DNA of 64,000 bases, from the NCBI GenBank assembly GCA_910585635.1, contig CAJUFE010000002.1, positions 104,421 to 168,420 on the forward strand, written 5' to 3'. Both the position numbers and the translations under genes were made by a program. This stretch comes from an uncultured Lachnospiraceae bacterium (GTDB taxonomy: Bacteria > Bacillota > Clostridia > Lachnospirales > Lachnospiraceae). Below the pieces are notes generated by a model, which was not told where the DNA came from, searched no databases, and saw only the letters and a list, made by a program, of their open reading frames with translations. Shown here one piece after another: positions 24,708-32,846 of the stretch (the first letter of the stretch is position 1; every line of letters begins with the position of its first letter).

Positions 24708-25895
24708 CTACAGGGCCACCTGCCAGGGCGCGATGGCCGCCGCCAAGGTCACAGCCTCCAGCCGCTGCTTTTTTAAGACCAGCGCCCCCCTGCTCCCCAG
24801 CACAGCCGCCCGCTCACACACATTGCCCACGCCCACGGTCTCCTCCACAAAGTCCGAATGGGAGAAGCTGCCCTCAAGGCTCCTAAGCTCTTCTGCCGAA
24901 AAACAGCAAAATGCCCATCCCATCTCTTCACATAAACGGGATAAGGCCTTTTCCTCTTTCTTGATATCGATCGTGGCCACCTGGCAGACCGCCTGGGGGA
25001 ACAGCCGCTCTCTGGTCAGACAGTCCATCACCTCTGCCCGCAGGGCTCCAAAGGAGATCGACTTCCGGCACCCGATCCCCAGGGTCAAGATCTTCGGCAC
25101 CAGGCAGAGACGGTCCGGCTGCCGGTAGATCGTGAACGCGATATCGGACCGGGCTCCAGGACCAGGCACACACCCCTCAGGCAGTCCGCCTTCCACCGGG
25201 AAGTCTGAAAAAAAGCCTACCGGCCTCCCCTCTAAAAGATCGGCGGAGACCTGCTTTGCCTTCTCTCTGCTGGAGATCCACAGGCCCATCTTGCGGGCCG
25301 CCACATCCACGGCGAACTTTCCCTGGATATCGGTGGCCGTCGTGATCACCGGCGTCGCGCCCAGCTTCTCTCCGATCCGCCTGGCCAGATCGTTCGCTCC
25401 GCCCATATGGCCGGATAGGACCGGGATGGCAAAGGTCCCCTTTTCATCCACCACCACCAGCGCCGGATCGCCAAACTTGTCCTTGACGCAGGGAGCCGCC
25501 GCCCGCACCGCGATCCCCAACGCGCCCACGAAGATCAGTCCCTCTGCTTTTTCAAACTGCTCCTTCGTCCAGACCGACAGCGGCTCCTCCACCGCCGTCA
25601 GCCCATCCGCCTCCGCCGCCACAGCTTCCGGCCCTGCGATCGGTCCGCCCGCCTCCGCCGCCACAGCTTCCGGCCCTGCGACCGGTCCGCCCACCCCTGA
25701 CGCCACAGCTTTCGGCCCTGCGACCAGCCCGGTCCCTTGATCCTGCTCTCCGGGTACAGATAAAAAGCTGGCCTTCACATACCCTCTGCAGGAGGTCCCG
25801 TCCTCTTTAAGGCCCTCTAAGATCCTCCTGCCAAGCCTCGCCCCCTCCCGGGTAAAGCAGATAAGGGCGATCTCGCCCTTTGGCTCCCATCCCAT
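24708..25895 (-). CDS. cbiG: Cobalt-precorrin-5A hydrolase with repeat insertion
   Basis: CbiG opens the lactone of cobalt-precorrin-5A, releasing acetaldehyde. The 395-residue protein has the N-terminal domain (ALICFTREGARLGRRI), the central domain (GLIFVGALGIAVRAAAPCVKDKFGDPAL and VLSGHMGGANDLARRIG) and the C-terminal CobE-like domain (LTLGIGCRKSISFGAL). About 40 residues (52-94) are Ala/Gly/Pro repeats of GGPVAGPEAVAAEA, placed in the first domain. AAAGGGG precedes the ATG at 25895; a GTG at 25919 overlaps the stop of the upstream spore-protein gene and is an alternative start. Confidence 0.9.
   Translation of the reverse strand: MGWEPKGEIALICFTREGARLGRRILEGLKEDGTSCRGYVKASFLSVPGEQDQGTGLVAGPKAVASGVGGPVAGPEAVAAEAGGPIAGPEAVAAEADGLTAVEEPLSVWTKEQFEKAEGLIFVGALGIAVRAAAPCVKDKFGDPALVVVDEKGTFAIPVLSGHMGGANDLARRIGEKLGATPVITTATDIQGKFAVDVAARKMGLWISSREKAKQVSADLLEGRPVGFFSDFPVEGGLPEGCVPGPGARSDIAFTIYRQPDRLCLVPKILTLGIGCRKSISFGALRAEVMDCLTRERLFPQAVCQVATIDIKKEEKALSRLCEEMGWAFCCFSAEELRSLEGSFSHSDFVEETVGVGNVCERAAVLGSRGALVLKKQRLEAVTLAAAIAPWQVAL
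25612..25740. repeat. 42-base in-frame repeat in cbiG
   Basis: About two and a half units encode GGPVAGPEAVAAEA. They code for the loop after the first strand-helix pair. Confidence 0.7.
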
Positions 25896-25915
25896 GACGC
25901 TCTGCCCCTTTCTGG

Positions 25916-26140
25916 TCACGCCTCGGATCCTTTATCTCCTGCTTCCTTTTTCAGCTCCTTTTTCCGCTTGGTGATCAGCCCGCCGATGCGCCCGCTCTCC
26001 TTGGCGGTCAGGCTCCTCCAGCCCCCGCCTATCACCTTATCCGCCAGTCCCAGTTCCGTGGCGATCTCGAATTTTAAAAGCTCCTCCGGCTTTAAGTCCT
26101 TTGGGTCAAAATGGTCCTTGTCTTTCTTAGTCTTCGGCAT
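25916..26140 (-). CDS. Small acid-soluble spore protein, alpha/beta type
   Basis: The 74-residue protein has the family core LLKFEIATELGLADKV and GWRSLTAKESGRIGG, with Lys-rich ends. Alpha/beta SASPs coat spore DNA and are cleaved at germination. This places the organism among spore formers. AAGGAGTG-type sequence lies before the ATG. It is upstream of cbiG on the same strand, although a shared transcript would be odd because SASP genes are normally forespore-specific; a SigG promoter was not clearly visible. Confidence 0.8.
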   Translation of the reverse strand: MPKTKKDKDHFDPKDLKPEELLKFEIATELGLADKVIGGGWRSLTAKESGRIGGLITKRKKELKKEAGDKGSEA

Positions 26141-26221
26141 ATCGAAACACTCCTTTTCACTGCTATCTTGGTCACAATAGGAGTGTCCCCCTTTTCAGAA
26201 AGGTTATACAGGCCATAAAGA

Positions 26222-26674
26222 TCAATCATCAATATCTTCATTGATATAATGCATAAGATAGCTTATATTCTTTTTAACATCATCATCGATAAAGATATCT
26301 GTGCTTTGCTGTGACGATCGTTCGATCTCCTGCACGATCGCGTCAAGCTTAGGTCCCACATATTTGATCCTTCTCTCAATATCTTTCAATTCCACAAGTC
26401 TCTCTGTCACATCGTGTAGCTGCAGATCGATACTTTCAAGTTTGTTTTTAGAGTCTTGGTTGATCTGGGAACTGGCAGCGCCTTCTATCATCGTATATAA
26501 TATGGCAACAATGCTCAAAACGATCGATATCGCTGTCGAAGCACCTGACAAGACCGCAGATGCACAAGCTTTATCGTAGAGAAATATGCCTGTAAAAAAA
26601 CATAGCACTAATACTAAGCAGACGATAAACCAGATCAAGTCTTTGATCGATATATCCCATTTTCCGATATGCAT
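26222..26674 (-). CDS. Hypothetical membrane-anchored coiled-coil protein
   Basis: I do not recognise this family. The 150-residue protein has two membrane helices (about 12-32 and 38-63) followed by a cytoplasmic helix with heptads (LESIDLQLHDVTERLVELKD) and an acidic tail ending EDIDD. The start ATG follows GGACGG. It lies 13 bases after the 212-residue gene and forms an operon with it in an AT-rich island. A short membrane domain plus a sensor-like partner is a layout seen in some defence effectors, but no homology supports that here. Confidence 0.6.
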   Translation of the reverse strand: MHIGKWDISIKDLIWFIVCLVLVLCFFTGIFLYDKACASAVLSGASTAISIVLSIVAILYTMIEGAASSQINQDSKNKLESIDLQLHDVTERLVELKDIERRIKYVGPKLDAIVQEIERSSQQSTDIFIDDDVKKNISYLMHYINEDIDD

Positions 26675-26687
26675 ACATCCGTCCTTT

Positions 26688-27326
26688 CTAAAACTCTTGC
26701 TCCGGACCCTTAGGATCGCTCCAGATCACCGGATCCACTACCCAGATCGGGTGTATCGTACATCCCAGCAGCATCGCTTCTAGCGACTTTGCCGAATCCA
26801 TCCTGTAGACTAGATAGTACAGCAAGAAACGTTTATAATACTTCAACTGTTTTTCCGCCTCATCACGGATATGCTCGCATACACCTTTTTCTTTCTTCCC
26901 GATAAATGCCGCGTTCATCAACAGCTTTACACCAAATTCTTCATTGATAAATAAAAATCTGGTCCTCGCCATATCCGATAGTCTCGCATCCATGATGATA
27001 TCTTCCGAAACTAACCGTATGGGTTTGCGCCGTATCAGCCAATACACGATATAGGCCATCTCTTTGATAGGGTTCGGCTCTTTTGTGGGATGATAGTTTG
27101 TCAGTCGCAGCAGATCATCAAATGTATCGATCAGCGCTTGCTTCAAAAGCTGCTCGCTTATCTCGACTTTAATAGACGTATTTGTCTTTTCTTTAACTAC
27201 TTCCTCCATATGCTCTGCATATTTGTGTGCAGAAGCATAGATCATCCTATATGTATCTTGGAACTTACGTTTCAGATCTGGATCCTTTTCAAACCATTCA
27301 TCCACTTTTTTAAATACGATATGCAC
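26688..27326 (-). CDS. Hypothetical 212-residue helical protein
   Basis: I do not recognise this family. The soluble protein is almost all helical and charged (FKKVDEWFEKDPDLKRKF; EEVVKEKTNTSIKVEISEQ), with a Trp/Tyr-rich C-terminal half (YYKRFLLYYLVYRMD; IHPIWVVDPVIW). It begins at a GTG with GGAGG nine bases upstream. A strong terminator hairpin lies only 18 bases before the GTG, so expression seems to need read-through from the promoter at 27700. AT-rich composition differs from the surrounding genes. Confidence 0.6.
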   Translation of the reverse strand: MHIVFKKVDEWFEKDPDLKRKFQDTYRMIYASAHKYAEHMEEVVKEKTNTSIKVEISEQLLKQALIDTFDDLLRLTNYHPTKEPNPIKEMAYIVYWLIRRKPIRLVSEDIIMDARLSDMARTRFLFINEEFGVKLLMNAAFIGKKEKGVCEHIRDEAEKQLKYYKRFLLYYLVYRMDSAKSLEAMLLGCTIHPIWVVDPVIWSDPKGPEQEF

Positions 27327-27343
27327 TTTATCTTACCTCCATC

Positions 27344-27381
27344 AAAAACAATGCCCGATCTTATCGATTAAGATCAGGCAT
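27344..27381 (-). terminator. Terminator or attenuator ahead of the 212-residue gene
   Basis: On minus, ATGCCTGATCTTAA pairs with TTAAGATCGGGCAT-type bases (27381-27351), followed by TGTTTTT. It sits between the 56-codon leader gene and the GTG start at 27326, with no promoter visible after it, as in an attenuator. Confidence 0.75.
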
Positions 27382-27417
27382 TTTCCAGGCAACGTAGCTC
27401 TTTTGATATAGATGCTC

Positions 27418-27588
27418 TCACTCATCAATATCCTCATAGATCCAAGCGTCCATATCATCTGTATCCAGCTTCTGTGCTCCCTTTCCATTATTCTGCAGAT
27501 ACATGATCAATGTGCCACATTCCTCAACACTTCTTGCTGCACTGGCATCGATCTCTGCATAAGTTATATTGATCAAGTCTCTTATCAT
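27418..27588 (-). CDS. Hypothetical 56-residue acidic protein
   Basis: The frame is open from 27711, but a consensus promoter occupies 27700-27728, so the first codons cannot be transcribed. The ATG at 27588 has AAGGGATAAGGAC directly upstream and gives a 56-residue acidic protein beginning MIRDLINITYAEID and ending YEDIDE, much like the tail EDIDD of the 150-residue neighbour. No family is recognised. It may be a small partner protein or a leader peptide for the attenuator that follows. Confidence 0.5.
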   Translation of the reverse strand: MIRDLINITYAEIDASAARSVEECGTLIMYLQNNGKGAQKLDTDDMDAWIYEDIDE

Positions 27589-27699
27589 GTCCTTATCCCT
27601 TCTGTCGTACGAACGCACAAACCCTGCACCATTGCAAAGTTTCGATGCTCCGACTTCGTTCTCCTGCCGAGCAGGATCACTAGAAAGCACCACATTATC

Positions 27700-27728
27700 T
27701 ATATACACCAAAATATGGATTTTGTCAA
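27700..27728 (-). promoter_or_regulatory. Consensus promoter of the AT-rich island
   Basis: TTGACA (27728-27723), a 17-base spacer and TATATA (27705-27700). The untranslated leader to 27588 is about 105 bases and includes a tight TCCTGC/GCAGGA hairpin. Confidence 0.75.
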
Positions 27729-27775
27729 TAGCTTATACCTTTTTTCACGCTTTCTTTTTCTCTTTTTTTCGCTTT

Positions 27776-28636
27776 TTACCGCACCGTCTTATCCGGCCGG
27801 ATCACCGCCTCATGTCGCCGGATATGGGCCGCGGCGTCCTTCTTGCTGGAAAAAAGGAAGAGATACAAGATCTCCACCACCAGCATAGCCGGGATCCTGG
27901 AAAACCAGAAATCCTCCGTCAGGAGCTTTTCCCTGGTGGCCGTGATCAACGTCACATCGCTAAGGCGCGCCAGGGGAGAACTCCCGTTGTTGGTGACCAG
28001 GATGATCTTCGCTCCATTTTCCTTAGCCCCCTCCGCCAGGGCCTGGAGCCGCCTGGAGGTGCCGGAATTGGAGATCACCAATAGCACATCCCGCCCTGTC
28101 AGGTTAAAAGCACGGGCCGTCTCTCCCTCCCAGATGGTCCCGGACACCGCCCGGATCCCCAGCTGGTTCAGCTTGAAGGCGCAGTCCAGCGCCGTAGGGG
28201 CTGTGTTCCCCACCGCCGCCACCTGCACCAGATCCGCCTGCTCTAAAAGCCGGAGCGCCTGCTCTAAGGCCTCCCCGTCCATCAGGTTCACGGTCTCGGT
28301 CAGCTCCGCCACCTTATTGGCCAGGATGTTCTGCAGGGACTGCCCCTTATCCGCCCGGTCGATATCATTAGACACCTGGATCGCTTTCTGCCGCTCCTCC
28401 AGCACTTCCCTGGCCAGGGCCATCTTCAGGTTCTGGAAGCTCTTGAACCCGCACCGCCTGCAGAACCGGGAGACCGTGGCATCGCTGGTGCCGCTGGCTG
28501 CTGCCAGCTCCGCCACCGTCATATCCACCACATCCTCCTTCCGGCTTTTGATGCAGTCCGCGATCTTTTTCTCCGCTTCAAAAAACTGATCGTAGGAGGC
28601 GCAGATCACGCCCACCACACTTTGACTCTCATTCAT
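27776..28636 (-). CDS. RpiR family transcriptional regulator
   Basis: The 286-residue protein has a helix-turn-helix (about residues 35-75; MTVAELAAASGTSDATVSRFCRRCGF) and a SIS domain (AAVGNTAPTALDCAFKL; VISNSGTSRRLQALAEGAK). The longer-than-usual C-terminus ends in a basic tail. It stands alone, between the AT-rich island and a phosphoesterase gene on the same strand, so its target operon is not obvious. Sugar-phosphate or amino-sugar sensing is typical of the family. Confidence 0.85.
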   Translation of the reverse strand: MNESQSVVGVICASYDQFFEAEKKIADCIKSRKEDVVDMTVAELAAASGTSDATVSRFCRRCGFKSFQNLKMALAREVLEERQKAIQVSNDIDRADKGQSLQNILANKVAELTETVNLMDGEALEQALRLLEQADLVQVAAVGNTAPTALDCAFKLNQLGIRAVSGTIWEGETARAFNLTGRDVLLVISNSGTSRRLQALAEGAKENGAKIILVTNNGSSPLARLSDVTLITATREKLLTEDFWFSRIPAMLVVEILYLFLFSSKKDAAAHIRRHEAVIRPDKTVR

Positions 28637-28743
28637 TTCTCCATCCTTCTTTTTCGCGTAAACTTATTTCATGAGTATAACATAATATGGGCAAAAAAGA
28701 AAGAGGGGGACCGGCTGCTTTTCACAGATCGCCATAGCCCTTG

Positions 28744-29292
28744 TCACCGAAGGAGCCTTTCTACCGCCATCTCATTTCCATATCCCTTCACACGTTCCCA
28801 CACCTGCCGGATCGAGACCGGTCTGCCGTCATGGGCATCCACTCCGGCCTCATAACGCCGGATCGGCAAAGGCACCGCCTGCCTGCTGTGCAGATGGCCG
28901 TGGACATGGATCCTGTCCCTGCCGCATCCGCTCCAGGCCTCGATGGGGAAATGGAACAGGACATATTTCTCTCCTTCAGCCCACAATTCATGGTATTGCC
29001 TGCACCAGACAAAAAGAGAGCGGTCGAAGTCCGGATCCTCCAGGTACCGGTCATTGTTCCCGATCACCAGATACTTTTCCCCCTTCAGCTGCCTTAAGAT
29101 GCCCTCCGTCTCCGGCCCGCTCCCCTCGGAAAAGTCCCCCAGGATATAGACCTGGTCCCCCTCTCCCACGGTCTCATTCCAGCGCCGGATCAGGTACTGG
29201 TTTTTACTCTCCCAGTCCGAGAACGTCAGGTCGCCGATATGGGGCGTCCCCTCCCGATAAAAGAAATGCTGGTCCGATGTAAGATAGATCAT
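28744..29292 (-). CDS. Metallophosphoesterase
   Basis: The 182-residue calcineurin-type phosphoesterase keeps the metal-binding motifs: SDQHFF (Asp, His), LGDFSEG (Asp), GNNDR (the GNHD motif with Asn in place of His), FHFPIEAW (His) and HVHGHLHSR (His-x-His). The GNHD change is found in several small members. Substrate is unknown; relatives act on phosphodiesters or nucleotides. It precedes RpiR on the minus strand and follows glyS after the glyS terminator. Confidence 0.8.
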   Translation of the reverse strand: MIYLTSDQHFFYREGTPHIGDLTFSDWESKNQYLIRRWNETVGEGDQVYILGDFSEGSGPETEGILRQLKGEKYLVIGNNDRYLEDPDFDRSLFVWCRQYHELWAEGEKYVLFHFPIEAWSGCGRDRIHVHGHLHSRQAVPLPIRRYEAGVDAHDGRPVSIRQVWERVKGYGNEMAVERLLR

Positions 29293-29343
29293 ACCCTCTC
29301 CTCCTTCAAGATCCCTCTTAAAAGCTCCTTTGGATAGACAAAA

Positions 29344-29395
29344 CCCCCGTCCCAGATCCAGGCTATCTAGAAAGATATCTGGTCAAGGATGGGGG
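29344..29395 (-). terminator. Terminator of glyS
   Basis: A long hairpin pairs CCCCC(A/G)TCC ends (29344-29352 with 29387-29395) and an inner CCAGATATC-type stem, followed on minus by GTTTTG. Confidence 0.65.
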
Positions 29396-29404
29396 TACCT
29401 GCCT

Positions 29405-30793
29405 TTAAAACCGGAACTTATCCTCAAAGTAACTCTTCAGCTCCCCGATCGGCACCCGGACCTGATCCATGGTGTCCCGGTCGCGGACCGTCACAGACGC
29501 ATCCTCCTGGGAGTCGAAATCATAGGTCACACAGAAGGGCGTCCCGATCTCATCCTGCCTCCTGTACCGCTTCCCGATCGCGCCTCTGTCGTCAAATTCG
29601 CAGTTATAATACTTGCTCAGCTCCTCATAGACCTTCATGGCCCCCTCGCTCAGCTTTTTCGACAGGGGGAACACGCCGATCTTCACCGGAGCGATAGCCG
29701 GATGGAAATGGAGCACGGTCCGCATATCCCCGTCCCCTAAGTCCTCCTCGTCATAGGCGGCGCACAGGAAGGCCAAGGTCACCCGGTCCGCGCCCAGGGA
29801 GGGCTCGATCACATAGGGGATGTAACGGTCCTTGGCCTCATCGTCAAAGTAGGTCAGGTCCTGTCCGGAGGTGTTCTGGTGCTGGCTCAGGTCATAATCG
29901 GTCCTGTCCGCGATCCCCCACAGCTCGCCCCATCCGAAGGGGAACAAAAACTCGATATCCGTGGTGGCCTTGCTGTAGAAGCACAGCTCCTCCGGGGAAT
30001 GATCCCTGGCCCGCATCTCCTCTTCCTTGATCCCCAGGGTCTTTAACCAGTTGATGCAGAAGCTCTTCCAGTAGGCGAACCACTCCAGATCCGTGCCGGG
30101 CTTACAGAAGAACTCCAGCTCCATCTGCTCGAATTCCCGGGTACGGAAGGTGAAGTTGCCCGGTGTGATCTCGTTCCGGAAGGACTTTCCGATCTGGCCG
30201 ATGCCGAAGGGTACCTTCTTCCTGGAGGTCCTCTGGACGTTCTTAAAGTTCACAAAGATCCCCTGAGCCGTCTCCGGGCGGAGATACACCGTGTTCTTGG
30301 CATCCTCCGTAACGCCCTGGAAGGTCTTGAACATCAGGTTGAACTGGCGGATATCCGTAAAATCATGCTTCCCGCAGCTGGGGCAGCAGATGTTCTTCTC
30401 ATCGATGTACGCCTTCATCTCCTCCTGGGACCAGCCGTCGATGCCGGTCTCCGGGACGATCCCCTGCTCTGCCATGTAGTCCTCGATCAGCTTATCCGCG
30501 CGGAACCGCTCTTTACAGGCCTTGCAGTCCATCAGCGGATCGGAGAACCCGCCCAGATGGCCGGAGGCCACCCAGGTCTGGGAGTTCATCAGGATCGCGC
30601 AGTCCACGCCCACATTGTAGGGGCTCTCCTGGACGAACTTCTGCCACCAGGCCTTCTTTACATTGTTCTTCAGCTCCACGCCTAAGTTGCCGTAATCCCA
30701 GGTGTTGGCCAGGCCCCCGTAGATCTCGGAGCCCGGATACACAAACCCCCGGTTCTTCGCCAGCGCTACGATCTTATCCATCGTCTTTTCCAT
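29405..30793 (-). CDS. glyS: Glycyl-tRNA synthetase, single-chain type
   Basis: The 462-residue class II enzyme charges tRNA-Gly. It is the alpha2 (GlyQS-like) form. Class II features include motif 2 (FRNEITPGNFTFRTREFEQ), the zinc-ribbon region (CKACKERFR and CCPSCGKHDF) and motif 3 (PSLGADRVTLAFL). The ATG at 30793 with GAGGTAGAGGAT upstream is chosen over a start 33 codons earlier, which would lie on the promoter. Promoter TTTACA-17-TATAAT is at 30837-30865. No T-box was found in the short leader, unlike many Firmicutes glyS genes. Confidence 0.95.
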   Translation of the reverse strand: MEKTMDKIVALAKNRGFVYPGSEIYGGLANTWDYGNLGVELKNNVKKAWWQKFVQESPYNVGVDCAILMNSQTWVASGHLGGFSDPLMDCKACKERFRADKLIEDYMAEQGIVPETGIDGWSQEEMKAYIDEKNICCPSCGKHDFTDIRQFNLMFKTFQGVTEDAKNTVYLRPETAQGIFVNFKNVQRTSRKKVPFGIGQIGKSFRNEITPGNFTFRTREFEQMELEFFCKPGTDLEWFAYWKSFCINWLKTLGIKEEEMRARDHSPEELCFYSKATTDIEFLFPFGWGELWGIADRTDYDLSQHQNTSGQDLTYFDDEAKDRYIPYVIEPSLGADRVTLAFLCAAYDEEDLGDGDMRTVLHFHPAIAPVKIGVFPLSKKLSEGAMKVYEELSKYYNCEFDDRGAIGKRYRRQDEIGTPFCVTYDFDSQEDASVTVRDRDTMDQVRVPIGELKSYFEDKFRF

Positions 30794-30836
30794 ATCCTCT
30801 ACCTCTCTTCCGGTCTCTATCTTATCCAGTGTCCCT

Positions 30837-30865
30837 ATTATAGCGATCTCTCTGCCCTTTGTAAA
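30837..30865 (-). promoter_or_regulatory. Promoter of glyS
   Basis: TTTACA (30865-30860), a 17-base spacer and TATAAT (30842-30837), about 45 bases before the start codon. Confidence 0.75.
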
Positions 30866-30908
30866 CACTTGTTGCGATGTTCCTGCGGTCAACTTTCCTA
30901 ACTGTTAT

Positions 30909-30967
30909 TTTTCACAGGTGGGCCAAAGGGTCCGCTACGGGAGGGACCTGTGGCCAACCTGTGAAAA
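30909..30967. repeat. Palindromic element related to repeat family B
   Basis: TTTTCACAGGT faces ACCTGTGAAAA. Inside are GGGTCCGCTACGGGAGGGACC-like bases close to family B (GGGTCCGCTCCGGGAGGGGCC). It follows the lipoprotein gene and could serve as its terminator. Confidence 0.55.
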
Positions 30968-30975
30968 GTACCCCC

Positions 30976-31806
30976 CTACTTAAAAACGATATAATGCTTC
31001 CCCGCCGGCACCACTGCCACATCGTCTCCGGACAGCTCCACGCCCTGGGTCATATAGCAGATCTCCCCTTCGGTCTGGATGGTCACCGGGTGGCTGGTCT
31101 CCACCAGGAGCATCCGCTCCTTGTTCAGCCGGTCCAGTTCCTCTTTCTTTGCGGTCTGGACTCCCCCGTTCGGGCCAGGCTCCACATATTCCCCGTCCTC
31201 GAACCACCCCTGGACCCGGCCGCTGGAGGCCGAGCCGATACCTAAGCTCCTGAGCCGGTTGGCCTCGTCGTGGAAGCTTTCGGCAAATGCCAGGAAACTG
31301 GCGCTGTCCAGATACCCATAGATCGCCGTGGCCTTACCCTCCGTCACCTGACAGGAGACCACCGTCACCGGAAGGCTCTGCTCCTGCTCCCGTGCTCTGT
31401 CTTCCCGGTCCCTGTTCCTCCGGTCGCTGCCTTTCCGATCCCCACTTTCCCGGTCGCCGCCTCCTAGGTCCCCATCTCCCTGGTCTCTGCTCCCTCGGCC
31501 GCTGCCTTCCCGGTCCTGTTCCTCTACTGCCGCTGCCGGGTAGCCCAGGCTCTCATTATAGCGGGCCACTTCCTCCATCACAAAGGCTTCCAGTCCCTCG
31601 CTGGTGTAGCGGTCCGTCTCACAGTCCTCCACCGTAGCGCTGAAGATCCTCCCGTCCTCCGTCACATAGATGCTGCTGACCTCTGGCGTGAACACCTTCT
31701 CCTCCGGGAGATATCTTTTGCACCCAAAGAGCATCAGGCCAGCGATCGCCGCTGCTGATGCCGCCTTCCACTTCCTATCCACCGGCTGCACCGCCTCCCT
31801 TTCCAT
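30976..31806 (-). CDS. Hypothetical lipoprotein with repeat insertion
   Basis: The 276-residue protein has a short basic N-terminus, a hydrophobic stretch and a lipobox-like LMLFGC near residue 29, so it is probably exported and lipid-anchored. I do not recognise the mature domain (VSSIYVTEDGRIFSATVED; SCQVTEGKATAIYGYLDSASF; VELSGDDVAVVPAGKHYIVF). Residues about 97-140 are an in-frame Gly/Asp/Arg/Ser-rich repeat (GDRESGDRKGSDRRNRD). It lies between recO and glyS, where Lachnospiraceae often carry a conserved protein of unknown function. Confidence 0.6.
   Translation of the reverse strand: MEREAVQPVDRKWKAASAAAIAGLMLFGCKRYLPEEKVFTPEVSSIYVTEDGRIFSATVEDCETDRYTSEGLEAFVMEEVARYNESLGYPAAAVEEQDREGSGRGSRDQGDGDLGGGDRESGDRKGSDRRNRDREDRAREQEQSLPVTVVSCQVTEGKATAIYGYLDSASFLAFAESFHDEANRLRSLGIGSASSGRVQGWFEDGEYVEPGPNGGVQTAKKEELDRLNKERMLLVETSHPVTIQTEGEICYMTQGVELSGDDVAVVPAGKHYIVFK
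31385..31515. repeat. In-frame low-complexity repeat in the lipoprotein gene
   Basis: CCCCATCTCC/CCGGTCGCTGCC-type blocks of about 15 bases repeat imperfectly and encode Gly/Asp/Arg/Ser residues. Confidence 0.55.
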
Positions 31807-31851
31807 TCCTTTCTGACCACACAGATCCTATGAGGACGCCGCCAGTCCCTC

Positions 31852-32502
31852 TCACGTCGCCATGACCTCCAGGATCTCCAAGGACTTGAACCGCCTGCCC
31901 ACGAACCGCTCCATAGCCTCCTCCACACACCGGGAAAACTCCTCCAGCACCTCTTCCTTCAAGGTGAACTGGTATAGCTTTTCTATGGGCGAGGACACCA
32001 CATACGCCCAGGCATAGGCCGCGGACTGGCTCACCGGACGCCCGGGCTCCTCCGTATATTCCCCGCTCAGCACCAGGGACTTAAGCTCAAAGACCCGGCG
32101 GACCAGGCTCCGCCCGATCGCCGGCTTTAAAAGCGCCCGCAGGGACTGGTACACCAGCTTTAACAGCTCAGTCCCCTCCATCCCCTCCCGGCTGTAGTAG
32201 TCCGCTAGCTCCAGGAAATAGGACCCATAGCAAGCCGCTTCCACATCCAGCGCGATCTCCTGGAAATAATTACTAATCTCCGCCCCCTGAAGGCTGTAAG
32301 CCTCCCGCCCCTCGAACAAGCGGAAGGTGCCGAAAGCAAAGATCCGGCTGGCCGCCATCAGCGGGCTCCCCGGCCTCTTCGCCCCCCGGGCAAAGGCCGT
32401 GATCTTCCCCCTCTCCCGGGTCAGCAGCACCAGCCTTTTATCCGCTTCCCCCAGCGCAGAAGTCCTGATCACCATCCCCGTCACGCTCACCAGATCCCGC
32501 AC
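31852..32502 (-). CDS. recO: DNA repair protein RecO
   Basis: The 216-residue protein has the N-terminal OB fold (VTGMVIRTSALGEADKRLVLLTRERGKITAFARGAKRPGS is characteristic over residues 8-47) and the helical C-terminal domain. RecO loads RecA onto SSB-coated DNA with RecR. It is shorter than the usual 240-250 residues and lacks the four-Cys zinc site of many RecO proteins. It follows era on the same strand, the usual order in Firmicutes, with a repeat element wedged between them. Confidence 0.9.
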   Translation of the reverse strand: MRDLVSVTGMVIRTSALGEADKRLVLLTRERGKITAFARGAKRPGSPLMAASRIFAFGTFRLFEGREAYSLQGAEISNYFQEIALDVEAACYGSYFLELADYYSREGMEGTELLKLVYQSLRALLKPAIGRSLVRRVFELKSLVLSGEYTEEPGRPVSQSAAYAWAYVVSSPIEKLYQFTLKEEVLEEFSRCVEEAMERFVGRRFKSLEILEVMAT

Positions 32503-32589
32503 AACGCTCCTCCTTTCAGAGCCTTTCGGCCTTCCTACCTATCCCCGTCAAGAGCAACACGCTCTACACATCCAACAGCTTTACGTTTG

Positions 32590-32830
32590 CCGGTAAAGCA
32601 GCGGAGGGAGGGGCCTGTCACAAAAGGATCCCCGCTTTAGTCTGGGGAACGTCGGCGCTCCGCATTGAACACTTGGTGAGGTTTTCTCGAACCTAGTGTG
32701 AAAGCGGATACTCGGAACGGAGTGGAGAGTATCTTCCACGAAAAGAGCTTAGCGTCCGCTACGTTCTCCACGGAGCGAGAGCGCGGTGACGTTGTGACAG
32801 GCCCCTCCCGGAGCGGACCCCCGCACAAGC
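32590..32830. repeat. Dispersed repeat family B, full copy, between era and recO
   Basis: The element has inverted ends (GGGAGGGGCCTGTCACAA at 32606 onward, and its complement near 32790-32812). Bases 32755-32820 match 58869-58933 in inverted orientation with one mismatch in 65. The interior shares CTTGGtGAGGT...CGAaCCTAGT with the 58.9-kb copy. No transposase is present. Confidence 0.65.
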
Positions 32831-32846
32831 GCGCTCCAAGGCTCGC

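Noticed and set aside
27589..27711. 97-residue version of the small acidic protein
   Set aside because: Its first codons coincide with the -10 and -35 of a consensus promoter, and no ribosome binding site precedes the TTG or GTG.
30794..30865. T-box ahead of glyS
   Set aside because: The leader is too short and no GGTGGTACCGCG-type motif is present; a simple promoter explains the region.
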